From: Candidatus Thorarchaeota archaeon
GTDB taxonomy: Archaea; Asgardarchaeota; Thorarchaeia; Thorarchaeales; Thorarchaeaceae
DNA length: 34,899 nucleotides
Direction: 5' to 3'
NCBI GenBank assembly: GCA_003345595.1
Contig: PRDI01000027.1
Span: 1-34,899, forward strand
Shown here: in pieces, positions 1 to 7,667 of the stretch
Layout of the letters: the number at the start of each line of letters is the position of its first letter
Numbering within the stretch: the stretch's first letter is position 1
Program-made: the position numbers and the translations under genes
The notes under the pieces: generated by a model
Database searches by the model: none
What the model saw: the letters and a program-made list of their open reading frames with translations, nothing else
Told to the model about the DNA's origin: nothing

Positions 1-102
1 CGTCACGAAACGAGAACGGGAGTCAAGGCAATGACCTATGCTGACATGAAAATCGAGCAGTCTGCCGCCAAGACAACCGTCTGGTTCACTCTTGACATCT
101 GA
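1..102 (+). CDS. C-terminal tail of an upstream gene (partial)
   Basis: An open frame runs from the window edge to a TGA at 100-102, giving about 33 residues that end in KTTVWFTLDI. The stop lies 19 bases before the TTG of the RNA methyltransferase gene, and that gene's SD (GGAGG, 108-112) sits just after the stop, which looks like tight operon spacing. The tail is too short to assign a family, and the frame could be open by chance. Confidence 0.4.
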   Translation, partial: RHETRTGVKAMTYADMKIEQSAAKTTVWFTLDI

Positions 103-121
103 TCATTGGAGGTTCTAAGGC

Positions 122-979
122 TTGGGGCTTGCTGTGGCAATTCCTGACGCATCACTTGCGGATTGTTCAGACCTTCGTGACAAGACCATAAAGGTCGGGG
201 CCTTGGCACGTGCATTTGCGGTATTCCGTGTTGACACGGTCGTCGTATACGACACTGGTCTGCTCCGCCATGAGCGGAAATCGGACGCAAACGTACTTGT
301 CACATTACTCCGGTACATGGACACGCCACAGTACTTGCGCAGACGTGTGTTTCCGCAGAGTGCCTCACTCAGATACGCCGGTCTTTTGCCTCCGCTGCGG
401 ACCCGAAGCCATCCTCTGAACTCAGACACATCCAGTCTTGCAAAGGGCGAGTTGAGATGGGGCGTGCAAGATCGCACGGGAAAGGTCGACATCGGTACCA
501 AGACGCCTGTGGACTACCACAGCCCTGTGAGCGCCACAGTGCCAACCCTCTTTCGCATTACTGACACTACTCCCGAGGTCAAGCTCGAAGTAGTGTCACG
601 AAAGGATGCAGAGCTTTACTGGGGCTTTGAAACCAAGTCTGTCGGAAGCCTGCTGCACTACTTAGAGGTATCAGCCGGTTCCACTCGGATTGCCCTGTCC
701 CGGACTGCTCCACCTTTCAAGAGCCAAGAGAGTGCAATCGGGTCTGCAGTCGCAGCAACGAAGTCTGTCGTGGCCATGTTTGGTGGTCCCTACCATGGTC
801 TCCAGGAGATCTTCAGCAGCGACTTGGGCTCTCTTAGGAACTGTACTGAATTCTGGATAAACACAATCCCTGACCAAGGCACTGAGACTGTACGTCTGGA
901 AGAAGCAGTGTTCGCGAGTCTCGCTCTTCTGAACAACTCGATTGGGCCGCTCATTCAGAAACCAGGCTATCACACATGA
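122..979 (+). CDS. Putative SPOUT-class RNA methyltransferase (DUF171 / RNA uridine N3-methyltransferase family)
   Basis: The 285-residue protein matches the archaeal family placed just upstream of L3 in many S10 clusters, a SAM-dependent knotted (SPOUT) methyltransferase thought to modify uridine in rRNA. The N-terminus has the family pattern KTIKVGALARAFAVFRVD followed by a hydrophobic strand. The C-terminus carries the knot signature: FGGPYHGLQEIF near residue 220, then NTIPDQGTETVRLEEA, then a SLALLN helix. An inserted domain with OB-like strands occupies the middle (about residues 85-190). The TTG start at 122 is chosen because GGAGG at 108-112 is 9 bases upstream and no better ATG lies in frame. 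It probably acts on the ribosome, in keeping with its neighbours; the exact target is not visible from sequence. Confidence 0.88.
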   Translation: MGLAVAIPDASLADCSDLRDKTIKVGALARAFAVFRVDTVVVYDTGLLRHERKSDANVLVTLLRYMDTPQYLRRRVFPQSASLRYAGLLPPLRTRSHPLNSDTSSLAKGELRWGVQDRTGKVDIGTKTPVDYHSPVSATVPTLFRITDTTPEVKLEVVSRKDAELYWGFETKSVGSLLHYLEVSAGSTRIALSRTAPPFKSQESAIGSAVAATKSVVAMFGGPYHGLQEIFSSDLGSLRNCTEFWINTIPDQGTETVRLEEAVFASLALLNNSIGPLIQKPGYHT

Positions 980-1033
980 GCTGTGTCCCGTTCATCAGCC
1001 AGACCATGATGAAACTGGGACGTCATACGGTAA

Positions 1034-1044
1034 GGTTAAAAAGT
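1034..1044 (+). promoter_or_regulatory. Possible TATA element for the ribosomal protein genes
   Basis: GGTTAAAAAGT in the 145-base gap between the methyltransferase and rpl3 resembles an archaeal BRE/TATA element. Transcription would start near 1065-1070 and give a leader of about 55 bases. The match is weak. Confidence 0.3.
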
Positions 1045-1124
1045 GAACCCCCGAACCGCCCCGCTGTAGTACGAATAGCCCAGTCTAGAGGCCGTTCGGC
1101 AAGGGACTAGAGTGGTGTTGTTAG

Positions 1125-2132
1125 ATGGCTCATAGAAAGAAGCATCAACCTAAGCGTGGCAGTCTTGCGTACTTGCCACGAGGTAGGGCCTCTAAGTTCG
1201 TCCCTCGGATCACGAACTGGCCTGAGTGGAAAGGCTCGGCTGCAAAACTACTTGGTTTCGCTGGCTACAAGGCCGGCATGACTCATGCAGTGGTCACGAA
1301 CATAAATGCAAATAGCCCCATGAAGGGACAGGAGATGGTCGTACCGGTCACGGTCATTGACACTCCACCGGTGCGCCCGTTCTCGATACGAGGCTATGCG
1401 GCCACCCCGACAGGCCTAAGACTTGTCACAGAGGTGCTCGCAGACAACCTCTCAGATGACCTCCGCAAAGATATGCCCCTGCCTAAGGAGTACGACCAAG
1501 CAGCTAAGATGAATGAGCTTGAGTCAAAGCTCGATTCACTTGCCGAGATTAGGATGTTGATCCACACTCAGCCAAGGCTTGCAGGAGTGCCCAAGAAGAG
1601 ACCCGATGTGATGGAGTACAAGATTGGCGCATCGAGCGTCAAGGACGCCTTCGCGTATGCCAAGGGCGTCTTGGGAGCAGACCTGCGTATCGCTGACATA
1701 TTCGGCGAAGGACTAGAGGTTGACACAATTGCTGTCTCAAAAGGACACGGTATCCAAGGTCCTGTACGTCGTTGGGGTGTCAGGATAATGCAGGATAAGG
1801 CTAGGAAGACGAAGCGAGGAATTGGGACTCTTGGACCTTGGAACCCTAGCAGCATTCGATATACAGTGCCCCGTGCCGGACAGACAGGGTTTCATTCGCG
1901 TACGAGCTTCAACAACGCTGTCATCAAGGTGGGTGAGCGTGGCGAGGAGATCACGCCCTCTGGTGGGTTTGTGAACTACGGTGTTATCCGCGGTGACTAC
2001 ATCATGTTGCGTGGTCACGTTCCGGGTACAGTCAAGAGGCCCGTCAGACTGAGGTTCGCAATTCGACCTAAGAGGAGCTACACTGTGGCACCAATCCGAC
2101 CGAGCTACATCAGCACCTCGTCAAAGCAGTAG
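1125..2132 (+). CDS. rpl3: Large-subunit ribosomal protein L3 (uL3)
   Basis: This 335-residue protein is archaeal/eukaryal-type uL3, which helps organise the peptidyl-transferase region and early 50S assembly. Recognisable elements are the basic N-terminus MAHRKKHQPKRGSLAYLPR, the FAGYKAGMTH strand, and the KGHGIQGPVRRWGVRI segment near residues 205-222 that forms the conserved core loop, followed by GTLGPWNPSS. The length is normal for archaeal L3 and is longer than bacterial L3. The ATG at 1125 fits the family N-terminus. It is followed after 17 bases by rpl4 on the same strand, so the two are very likely co-transcribed. Confidence 0.97.
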   Translation: MAHRKKHQPKRGSLAYLPRGRASKFVPRITNWPEWKGSAAKLLGFAGYKAGMTHAVVTNINANSPMKGQEMVVPVTVIDTPPVRPFSIRGYAATPTGLRLVTEVLADNLSDDLRKDMPLPKEYDQAAKMNELESKLDSLAEIRMLIHTQPRLAGVPKKRPDVMEYKIGASSVKDAFAYAKGVLGADLRIADIFGEGLEVDTIAVSKGHGIQGPVRRWGVRIMQDKARKTKRGIGTLGPWNPSSIRYTVPRAGQTGFHSRTSFNNAVIKVGERGEEITPSGGFVNYGVIRGDYIMLRGHVPGTVKRPVRLRFAIRPKRSYTVAPIRPSYISTSSKQ

Positions 2133-2149
2133 TGGGTAGATGATATCCT

Positions 2150-2938
2150 ATGGCAAGTGTAAAGACATACTCTCTGAAGGGGAAGGCAGGTCCTGCCATT
2201 CAGCTGCCAGTGCATTTTGAAACCCCTTATCGCCCTGATGTAATCAAGAGAGCCGTACTGGCAGTGCAATCACAGGGGCGTCAACCGCATGGTACGGACG
2301 AGTTAGCTGGAAAGCGGAACACAGCTCAGAGCTGGCAGACTGGACGCGGCAAAGCACGTATACCGCGAGTGAAAGGTGCCGGCAGCAAAGCCTCGAGCCA
2401 AGGTGCGTTTGCTCCTGGCACTGTGGGTGGTCGCCAAGCACATCCGCCAGAATCTCGAAAGGTCATTATCGAGAGGATAAACGTGAAGGAACGAAGGCTT
2501 GCAATTCGTTCGGCAATCGCGGCGACCGCGAACAGTGAGCTAGTGAGAGCACGTGGCCATGACATAGACTCGGTGCCGGCATTGCCTCTGGTTGTGAACG
2601 ATGGCCTTGAGTCACTCAAGACAACAAAGGAGGTCCAGAACGTTGTGTCTGCTCTCGGTCTACAAGACGATCTGAAACGTGCGGTTGATGGTCGTTCTAT
2701 CAGGGCAGGCAAGGGGAAGATGCGCGGGCGGAAGATGAAGCACCCGAAGTCTTTCTTGATAGTTGTCGGCTCCGATCAAGGTATTTCGAAAGCTGCTCAC
2801 AATCTCACGGGTGTCGACACGGTCGAAGTACAAGGTTTGAATGCTGAGCTCCTTGCCCCCGGGACTCATCCCGGTCGTCTTGTTGTGTGGACGCAGGGAG
2901 CAATCTCTCGACTGGAGAAAGAGAATCTGTTCATGTGA
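2150..2938 (+). CDS. rpl4: Large-subunit ribosomal protein L4 (uL4, L1e type)
   Basis: The 262-residue protein is uL4 of the archaeal/eukaryal L1e type. The long basic loop that enters the exit tunnel is visible at about residues 55-100 (QSWQTGRGKARIPRVKGAG and HPPESRKVIIERINVKER). The C-terminal Rossmann-like part contains KTTKEVQNVV and the RAGKGKMRGRK segment typical of L4. It follows rpl3 closely and its TGA lies 11 bases before the rpl23 ATG, with the rpl23 SD overlapping this stop codon, which indicates a translationally coupled operon. Confidence 0.97.
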   Translation: MASVKTYSLKGKAGPAIQLPVHFETPYRPDVIKRAVLAVQSQGRQPHGTDELAGKRNTAQSWQTGRGKARIPRVKGAGSKASSQGAFAPGTVGGRQAHPPESRKVIIERINVKERRLAIRSAIAATANSELVRARGHDIDSVPALPLVVNDGLESLKTTKEVQNVVSALGLQDDLKRAVDGRSIRAGKGKMRGRKMKHPKSFLIVVGSDQGISKAAHNLTGVDTVEVQGLNAELLAPGTHPGRLVVWTQGAISRLEKENLFM

Positions 2939-2949
2939 GGTGTGGCACG

Positions 2950-3213
2950 ATGGTAGATCCAAATGAAATCATCATCCGACCGGTTGTGACAGAAGCTAGC
3001 CTTCAGGCAGTCGAGAGCCAGAACAAGCTGGTGTTCTATGTTGCTCGCTCGGCAAACAAGAACATGATAAAGTGGGCCATAGAGTCTCTCTATGATGTTG
3101 TCGTTGACAAGGTGAGCACTCAGATATTGCCTGATGGAAGAAAGAAGGCAACATTGCGTCTGGCGCCTGAATACAGTGCGGCCGATGTGGCGACGCAGCT
3201 GGGGATATTCTAA
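2950..3213 (+). CDS. rpl23: Large-subunit ribosomal protein L23 (uL23)
   Basis: The 87-residue protein is uL23, which lines the outer end of the peptide exit tunnel and docks SRP. The family pattern IIRPVVTEAS near the start, the KLVFYVARSANKNMIKWAIE helix and the DGRKKATLRL strand are all present. An in-frame start exists at 2887 inside rpl4, but the ATG at 2950 gives the normal archaeal length and has GTGAGGTG (2935-2942) at good spacing, overlapping the rpl4 stop. It therefore belongs to the L3-L4-L23-L2 operon. Confidence 0.96.
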   Translation: MVDPNEIIIRPVVTEASLQAVESQNKLVFYVARSANKNMIKWAIESLYDVVVDKVSTQILPDGRKKATLRLAPEYSAADVATQLGIF

Positions 3214-3225
3214 GGAGGTGTTCGT

Positions 3226-3951
3226 GTGGGTAGACGAATACTAGCTCGAAGGAAAGGACGTGGTGCACAGCAGTTCACTTCACCTACGCATAAGAAGTTG
3301 GCACCCGCAATGCATCCGAAATGGGCCCCTGGGAAGACATACATGGGTGTCATATCCGCTCTCCGCCATGAGCCCGGCAGAGGTGCTCCTCTGGCAGTGG
3401 TGAGGTTTAAGGATGAGCCACAGTCCCACTACATTGTGGCTCCGGAAGGCGCTTATGTTGGTCAGGAGATTGAGTGTGGAGACGATGCAACTCTCGCTAA
3501 TGGCAACACCCTGATGCTTCAGCACATCCCGGAAGGGATGCCGATCTACAACATTGAGGGAAGCCCGGGTGACGGCGGCAAGTTCGTTCGAGCATCAGGA
3601 CTCTCTGCAACAGTGCTGTCTACTGACAAGACTCGCACCATAGTCAGATTGCCCAGTGGTCATCAGAGACCCTTCAGTCCCCGGTGCAGGGCTACGATAG
3701 GCATTGTCGCTGGAGGTGGACGCCCAGAAAAGCCGTTTCTCAAGGCTGGTGGAGTATTCCACAATATCAGTGGTAAGGCAATCAAGTGGCCAGTTGTACG
3801 TGGCTCCACAATGAACGCCTGTTCTCACCCCCACGGTGGTGGTTCTCACCAGTCTCCAAGCAAGCCCACAACTGTGAGCAGGAACGCACCTCCTGGACGC
3901 AAGGTAGGCCACATTGCTGCACGACGGACTGGTCTAAAGCGTAAGAAGTAG
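3226..3951 (+). CDS. rpl2: Large-subunit ribosomal protein L2 (uL2)
   Basis: The 241-residue protein is uL2, needed for subunit association and peptidyl transfer. It starts MGRRILARRKGRGAQQF as in other archaea, has the OB-fold/SH3 core, and ends with the conserved segment containing ACSHPHGGG near residue 200, where the functionally important histidine of L2 sits, followed by a basic GRKVGHIAARRTG tail. It starts with GTG at 3226, supported by a strong SD, GGAGGTG (3214-3220), placed right after the rpl23 stop. It is the last ribosomal gene here; in many archaea S19, L22 and S3 would come next. Confidence 0.97.
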   Translation: MGRRILARRKGRGAQQFTSPTHKKLAPAMHPKWAPGKTYMGVISALRHEPGRGAPLAVVRFKDEPQSHYIVAPEGAYVGQEIECGDDATLANGNTLMLQHIPEGMPIYNIEGSPGDGGKFVRASGLSATVLSTDKTRTIVRLPSGHQRPFSPRCRATIGIVAGGGRPEKPFLKAGGVFHNISGKAIKWPVVRGSTMNACSHPHGGGSHQSPSKPTTVSRNAPPGRKVGHIAARRTGLKRKK

Positions 3952-3967
3952 ATTCAGACCGGAGAGT

Positions 3968-4004
3968 GAAGAGGTCCGCCTCTTCATCTCGCCCCTTCTT
4001 TTCT
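3968..4004 (+). terminator. Hairpin and T-rich tract after rpl2
   Basis: GAAGAGG (3968-3974) and CCTCTTC (3979-3985) form a perfect 7-bp stem with a TCCG loop, followed by a pyrimidine-rich tract ending CTTCTTTTCT. It lies 16 bases after the rpl2 stop and before the ftsZ unit. This fits an end of the ribosomal transcript, although archaeal termination often needs only the T-rich tract. Confidence 0.6.
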
Positions 4005-4080
4005 AACAGAATGCAACTCAAACGCTGGTATTACACGAGTACATATCTTTCTGGAAGGACCTCTCTTCGGAGGACTGCCC

Positions 4081-4266
4081 ATGCGTCTCATTGCTGTGCA
4101 TTTGCCTGAGAAGCTGGTTGATGACATACAGCGCTTGGTCGACAATGGCCTCTACCCTAACCGTTCAGAAACCATACGAATAGCCATCCGCGACCTGCTC
4201 AAGAAAGAACTCTGGACGCAGGGCACTGCAAGAAACGAAGCGTCAGGGGTGGTAGCCGAGGGATGA
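4081..4266 (+). CDS. Ribbon-helix-helix (CopG/Arc-type) regulator upstream of ftsZ, CdrS-like
   Basis: The 61-residue protein is almost entirely one ribbon-helix-helix DNA-binding domain. MRLIAVHLPEKLVDDIQRLV gives the beta strand and first helix, and YPNRSETIRIAIRDLLKKEL gives the SRSE-type turn and second helix. Such proteins dimerise so that paired strands contact the DNA major groove. GGAGG at 4069-4073 is correctly spaced from the ATG. The gene overlaps ftsZ by 4 bases (ATGA at 4263-4266), so the two are probably translated together. In haloarchaea the short RHH protein CdrS is encoded just upstream of ftsZ2 and controls it; the layout here is the same, so a cell-division regulator is the likely role. 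Orthology to CdrS is inferred from fold and position. Confidence 0.85.
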   Translation: MRLIAVHLPEKLVDDIQRLVDNGLYPNRSETIRIAIRDLLKKELWTQGTARNEASGVVAEG

Positions 4267-5534
4267 GGTCCTTCGTTGACGACGCAAAGGAACACAGCCG
4301 TGGGGAGCGAGGCATGTCAGGCGGCCGTGACATGGGTCAAGCCAGAATTGTAGTCGTTGGCTGCGGAGGTGCAGGCAACAACACGGTCAAGCGGCTCATG
4401 ACGATCGGAGTCCAAGGCGCAGAGTGTGTTGCCATCAATACAGACAGGCAACATCTGGCAGTGACCACAGCTCATCGCAAGCTTCTGATAGGAGAAAGAA
4501 TCACACGTGGACTCGGCGCAGGCGGATACCCACACGTGGGTCAAGCCGCAGCAGAGGAGTCCATACCTCAGCTCACTGAGCTCCTCCGAGATGCAGACTT
4601 GGTCTTTATTGCCGCAGGCATGGGCGGCGGTACTGGGACCGGCAGTGCACCAGTGATAGCAGAGATTGCAAAGAAGAATGATGCAATAGTCGTTGGCGTC
4701 GTCACGATGCCATTTGACCTAGAGCGGACACGAATCGACAAAGCCAAGGCAGGACTGGCCCGGCTTCAGGAGAACGCAGACACGGTTGTAGTGATTGACA
4801 ATCAGAAGCTGATGGAGCTCGTACCTGATCTGCCACTGGAGGAGGCCTTCGGAGTAGCAGACGAGGTCTTGGCTGGGATGGTTAAGGGTATCACAGAAAC
4901 GATAACGATGCCCAGTCTGATCAATCTTGACTACGCAGACGTACGATCAATCATATGCAATGGCGGTGTCGCTCTCGTTGGTCTGGGCGAAGCGACTGGT
5001 CAGAAGAGAGCCGAGGCAGCCATACAGAACGCACTGAACAGTCCCTTGCTGGAGGTCGACTGGAACGGTGCCACAGGCGCGCTGATACACATCACAGGCG
5101 GACCTGATATGTCGTTGGCTGAGGCGAATAATGTCGGTGAGATGATATCGAAGAAGCTGAGCACCGACGCCAATGTCATTTGGGGTGCACGAGTCGATCC
5201 ACGCCTGAGCGGATTACTACGCGTGATGCTAATACTCACCGGTGTGAAGAGTCCTCAGCTTCTTCCCAGGTCCAAGGACGATGGTGCCACTTCTTCAAAC
5301 AGAAGGAAGCTGGCTGATCTGGGAGTGCTTGCGTCACAGGCAGGCTCTATCGACCCAAGAAGAATCAAAGAGGAGTTCAAGACTATCGGCAAGATCCCGT
5401 CCTACCCGCGTCAAGGTTCTTGGGAAGACAGACTGAAACCCATAGAAAGGCACCACCCCGACGTTCGGCTCGACCGGGATTTTCCAGACAGAAAGAAGAA
5501 CACTGAGGACTTAGGACTCAGGAAGCTTCTGTGA
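4263..5534 (+). CDS. ftsZ: Cell division GTPase FtsZ
   Basis: The 423-residue protein is a tubulin-family GTPase that polymerises into the division ring. Visible motifs are GCGGAGNN (residues 33-40), the tubulin signature GGGTGTGS (121-128), [10 protein letters not shown], and the NLDYADV loop that supplies catalytic acidic residues to the adjacent subunit. The second domain ends near GVKSPQLL; a roughly 90-residue charged linker then leads to a short tail ending DLGLRKLL that could be a partner-binding peptide (for example for SepF or a membrane anchor). About 28 charged residues precede the GTPase core, as in archaeal FtsZ1/FtsZ2. The ATG at 4263 overlaps the RHH gene; ATG 4314 is an alternative. 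Which archaeal paralogue it is cannot be settled here, although the RHH neighbour recalls ftsZ2. Confidence 0.96.
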   Translation: MRSFVDDAKEHSRGERGMSGGRDMGQARIVVVGCGGAGNNTVKRLMTIGVQGAECVAINTDRQHLAVTTAHRKLLIGERITRGLGAGGYPHVGQAAAEESIPQLTELLRDADLVFIAAGMGGGTGTGSAPVIAEIAKKNDAIVVGVVTMPFDLERTRIDKAKAGLARLQENADTVVVIDNQKLMELVPDLPLEEAFGVADEVLAGMVKGITETITMPSLINLDYADVRSIICNGGVALVGLGEATGQKRAEAAIQNALNSPLLEVDWNGATGALIHITGGPDMSLAEANNVGEMISKKLSTDANVIWGARVDPRLSGLLRVMLILTGVKSPQLLPRSKDDGATSSNRRKLADLGVLASQAGSIDPRRIKEEFKTIGKIPSYPRQGSWEDRLKPIERHHPDVRLDRDFPDRKKNTEDLGLRKLL

Positions 5535-5594
5535 GGCCTCGACGTCATTCTATTTATGACCCTGGCGCAGATGTCAGATCACGAGCGCTCAGTC

Positions 5595-5618
5595 CTAGTG
5601 ACACCTAGACCTCACTAG
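5595..5618. repeat. Perfect inverted repeat between convergent ftsZ and the Sm-like gene
   Basis: CTAGTGA (5595-5601) and TCACTAG (5612-5618) form a 7-bp perfect stem with a 10-base loop in the 114-base gap between two convergent genes. The position suggests a bidirectional transcript end or 3'-end stabiliser. No strong T-tract follows on the plus strand. Confidence 0.45.
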
Positions 5619-5648
5619 ATCAAGCAGCAGCCGACTTTGAACATGGTT

Positions 5649-6095
5649 CTACTCTGTCTTCTTCTCGATACCATGCTCGTCCATCCACTCTTTTGCGATT
5701 GCTGCGACTCGCTCATAGAGTGGACCGGAGCCATCTACTCCCTCAGGGGTGATGCGTATCTTGTTCATGACGACTATCACCTGTGTGTCGGCAAAATAGC
5801 GTACGCCGCCCGGCGGGAATGTCGTTTCCAGCTTCTTCGCAAGCCCTTCTAGGCTGATCTCCTTCTCAGCGACGGAGAAAGAAACAATGCTGCTACCGTA
5901 AATGAAGATCCTTGGGATTTTCTGCTCTTCACCATGGACGGCCACATCAGAGAGGACAATGCTCAGCGTGGCTTGGTCAATTCCCTTGAGAGTGCCTGTG
6001 TATGTCTTCCCTGTCGTAGTCGTAACGTTGACAGAGGCTCCAATCACCGAGGCCATCTCGCGGTTGAAAGCTCTCATTGCAGTGACATCTGACAT
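5649..6095 (-). CDS. Sm-like RNA-binding protein with C-terminal extension (SmAP3 type)
   Basis: The 148-residue protein begins with an Sm/Lsm fold: NREMASVIGASVNVTTTTGKTYTGTLKGID is the Sm1 region (residues 10-39) and PRIFIYGSSIVSFSV (61-75) takes the place of Sm2. Residues about 80-148 form an additional alpha/beta domain, including the predicted strand TQVIVVMNKIRITP. Sm domain plus C-terminal domain at this length is the architecture known for archaeal SmAP3; such proteins form heptameric or higher rings and their RNA targets are poorly known. The Sm2 motif IYGSS differs from the usual IRGxx. An SD (GGGTGAT, complement of 6101-6107) precedes the ATG. It converges on ftsZ and diverges from the oxidoreductase genes. 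Confidence 0.82.
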   Translation of the reverse strand: MSDVTAMRAFNREMASVIGASVNVTTTTGKTYTGTLKGIDQATLSIVLSDVAVHGEEQKIPRIFIYGSSIVSFSVAEKEISLEGLAKKLETTFPPGGVRYFADTQVIVVMNKIRITPEGVDGSGPLYERVAAIAKEWMDEHGIEKKTE

Positions 6096-6270
6096 CTTTC
6101 ATCACCCTTTACTTGGGTCATACAAGAATGAGGGCTCCCATTCTGTTGTCTTAAAAGTGATGCTCCTTGTACATGACAGGCGATTCTGATGCAGAATGCA
6201 TCGTAAGGGGCTCCTACGGGCCCAAGAATCATGGGTTGTTTCCTAACAACAGGTTATTAGCCGAACGCAC

Positions 6271-7143
6271 TTGGGAGCTTTCGACCAAGACGAGGTGCAC
6301 AAGTTGTCCACTTCTGAACGGCACTTCTCCCTTCCATACATCCGCGAATCAGTCCTGCCCACACCGTTCTGTCCGGGGTGTGGGAACGGTATTATCATGA
6401 ACATATTCCTGAAAGCAGTGAAAGATCTTGGACATGACGACCTCAGCAAGTTCGCGTTTGTCTCCGGTATAGGGTGTGCGTCATGGGCCATCTCCCCTCA
6501 CTTCCTTGCAGACACACTACACACAACGCACGGTCGAGCTCTCGCCTTTGCCACTGGTCTCAAGGCGGCGCGCCCCGAGTTGAAGATAGTGGTCATAAGT
6601 GGTGATGGCGATTTGGCCGCTATTGGGGGTAACCACCTCATTCATGCGGCGCGCCGCAACATCGACATGACGGTCATATGCAGTAACAACTATGTGTACG
6701 GCATGACAGGGGGTCAAGTTGGTCCAACGACATTCAGTGGCGACAGGACGACCACATCCCCGTACGGGAATCCCGAGCGTCCCTTTGACCTCGCACGACT
6801 AGTCGCCGCAGCGGGTGCCAACTATGTCGCCCGATGGACCACCGCACATCCGATTCAAGCCTCGCGCGCCATAAGGAAAGCCCTACAACGCAAAGGCTTC
6901 ACATTTGTCGAGATACTCAGCCAATGTCCGACTGCATACGGCCGCCGGGTCAAGATGCCCAACCCGGTCGACATGATTGAGTGGTTCAAGAAGCTCCCCG
7001 TTCGGAAATCGGACTCGCCTGTCGAGTACAAGGTCCCCACAAAAGAGGGACAGGACCTCGGTGAGTTCGCTGATCGGGAGGAGCCGGAATTCATTGACTC
7101 ACTCAAACAGATGGCGGCAGGCGCAGGAGGGGAAACACGATGA
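6271..7143 (+). CDS. 2-oxoacid:ferredoxin oxidoreductase, beta subunit (KorB-like)
   Basis: The protein (290 residues from the TTG at 6271) is the thiamine-diphosphate-binding beta subunit of a 2-oxoacid:ferredoxin oxidoreductase, which catalyses oxidative decarboxylation of a 2-oxoacid to acyl-CoA with reduction of ferredoxin, or the reverse. FCPGCGNG (Cys34, Cys37) is the conserved cluster-ligand motif, GDGDLAAIGGN (111-121) with NN at 139-140 is the thiamine-diphosphate site, and the tail is typical of the 2-oxoglutarate-type (KorB) branch. The start is uncertain: TTG 6271 and GTG 6295 both lack an SD, and a TATA-like TCTTAAAAGTG lies at 6149-6159. The gamma gene overlaps by 4 bases. No alpha subunit lies next to it. 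Substrate choice between 2-oxoglutarate and another oxoacid is not certain. Confidence 0.9.
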   Translation: MGAFDQDEVHKLSTSERHFSLPYIRESVLPTPFCPGCGNGIIMNIFLKAVKDLGHDDLSKFAFVSGIGCASWAISPHFLADTLHTTHGRALAFATGLKAARPELKIVVISGDGDLAAIGGNHLIHAARRNIDMTVICSNNYVYGMTGGQVGPTTFSGDRTTTSPYGNPERPFDLARLVAAAGANYVARWTTAHPIQASRAIRKALQRKGFTFVEILSQCPTAYGRRVKMPNPVDMIEWFKKLPVRKSDSPVEYKVPTKEGQDLGEFADREEPEFIDSLKQMAAGAGGETR

Positions 7144-7667
7144 GGGTTGAGATTCGCATTGCTGGCACTGGTGGAATGGGCGTGGTGCTCGCTGGTGTAA
7201 TAGTCGGCCATGCTGCTGTTGTACACGGTGGTCTCAATGCGGTGCAGACACAGAGCTACGGGTCTGAGGCTCGGGGCACTGACGCCAAGAGTGAGGTCAT
7301 CGTGAGCGACCAGCCAATACACTATCCAAAGGTGCAGAAAGCAGACTACAGTGTTCTCATGTCTCAGAAGGCTTTTGACGCGTATGCGAGCGGTGCCAAG
7401 GAGCACAGCACGATCATCATCGACTCTGACTTGGTGGATTGTGGCACAACTCAGACAGAGTACGACATCGTTGGTGTCCCGGCAATGAGGCTTGCTGACG
7501 ACCTCGGCCAGAGGATGGTGTCAAACATGGTCATGCTGGGAGCTCTAATCAAGAAGTCGAGAGTCTTCCCCTTGGAAATCTTGGAGAAAGCCGTGGGCGA
7601 GATGGTGCCTGCGAAGTCCTTTGATGTCAATCTGCAAGCTGTCCGTGCCGGTGCAGCTCACGTCTGA
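7140..7667 (+). CDS. 2-oxoacid:ferredoxin oxidoreductase, gamma subunit (KorC/KorG-like)
   Basis: The 175-residue protein is the gamma domain of the same enzyme. The family pattern is clear: RIAGTGGMGVVLAGVIVG at the start, TQSYGSEARGTDAKSEVIVSD at residues 40-60, and NMVMLGALIKK near 130. This subunit contributes to CoA binding in characterised relatives. The ATG overlaps the korB stop (ATGA, 7140-7143), so the two are translated as a unit. Its last bases overlap the end of the convergent Ub-like gene by 10 bases. Alpha and delta subunits are not in the window. Confidence 0.92.
   Translation: MRVEIRIAGTGGMGVVLAGVIVGHAAVVHGGLNAVQTQSYGSEARGTDAKSEVIVSDQPIHYPKVQKADYSVLMSQKAFDAYASGAKEHSTIIIDSDLVDCGTTQTEYDIVGVPAMRLADDLGQRMVSNMVMLGALIKKSRVFPLEILEKAVGEMVPAKSFDVNLQAVRAGAAHV

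Noticed and set aside
2887..2949. Longer N-terminus for L23
   Set aside because: It lies inside rpl4, lacks family similarity, and ATG 2950 has a good SD and gives the normal length.
6167..6400. Open frame overlapping the start of korB in another frame
   Set aside because: It overlaps conserved KorB sequence and its translation resembles no family.
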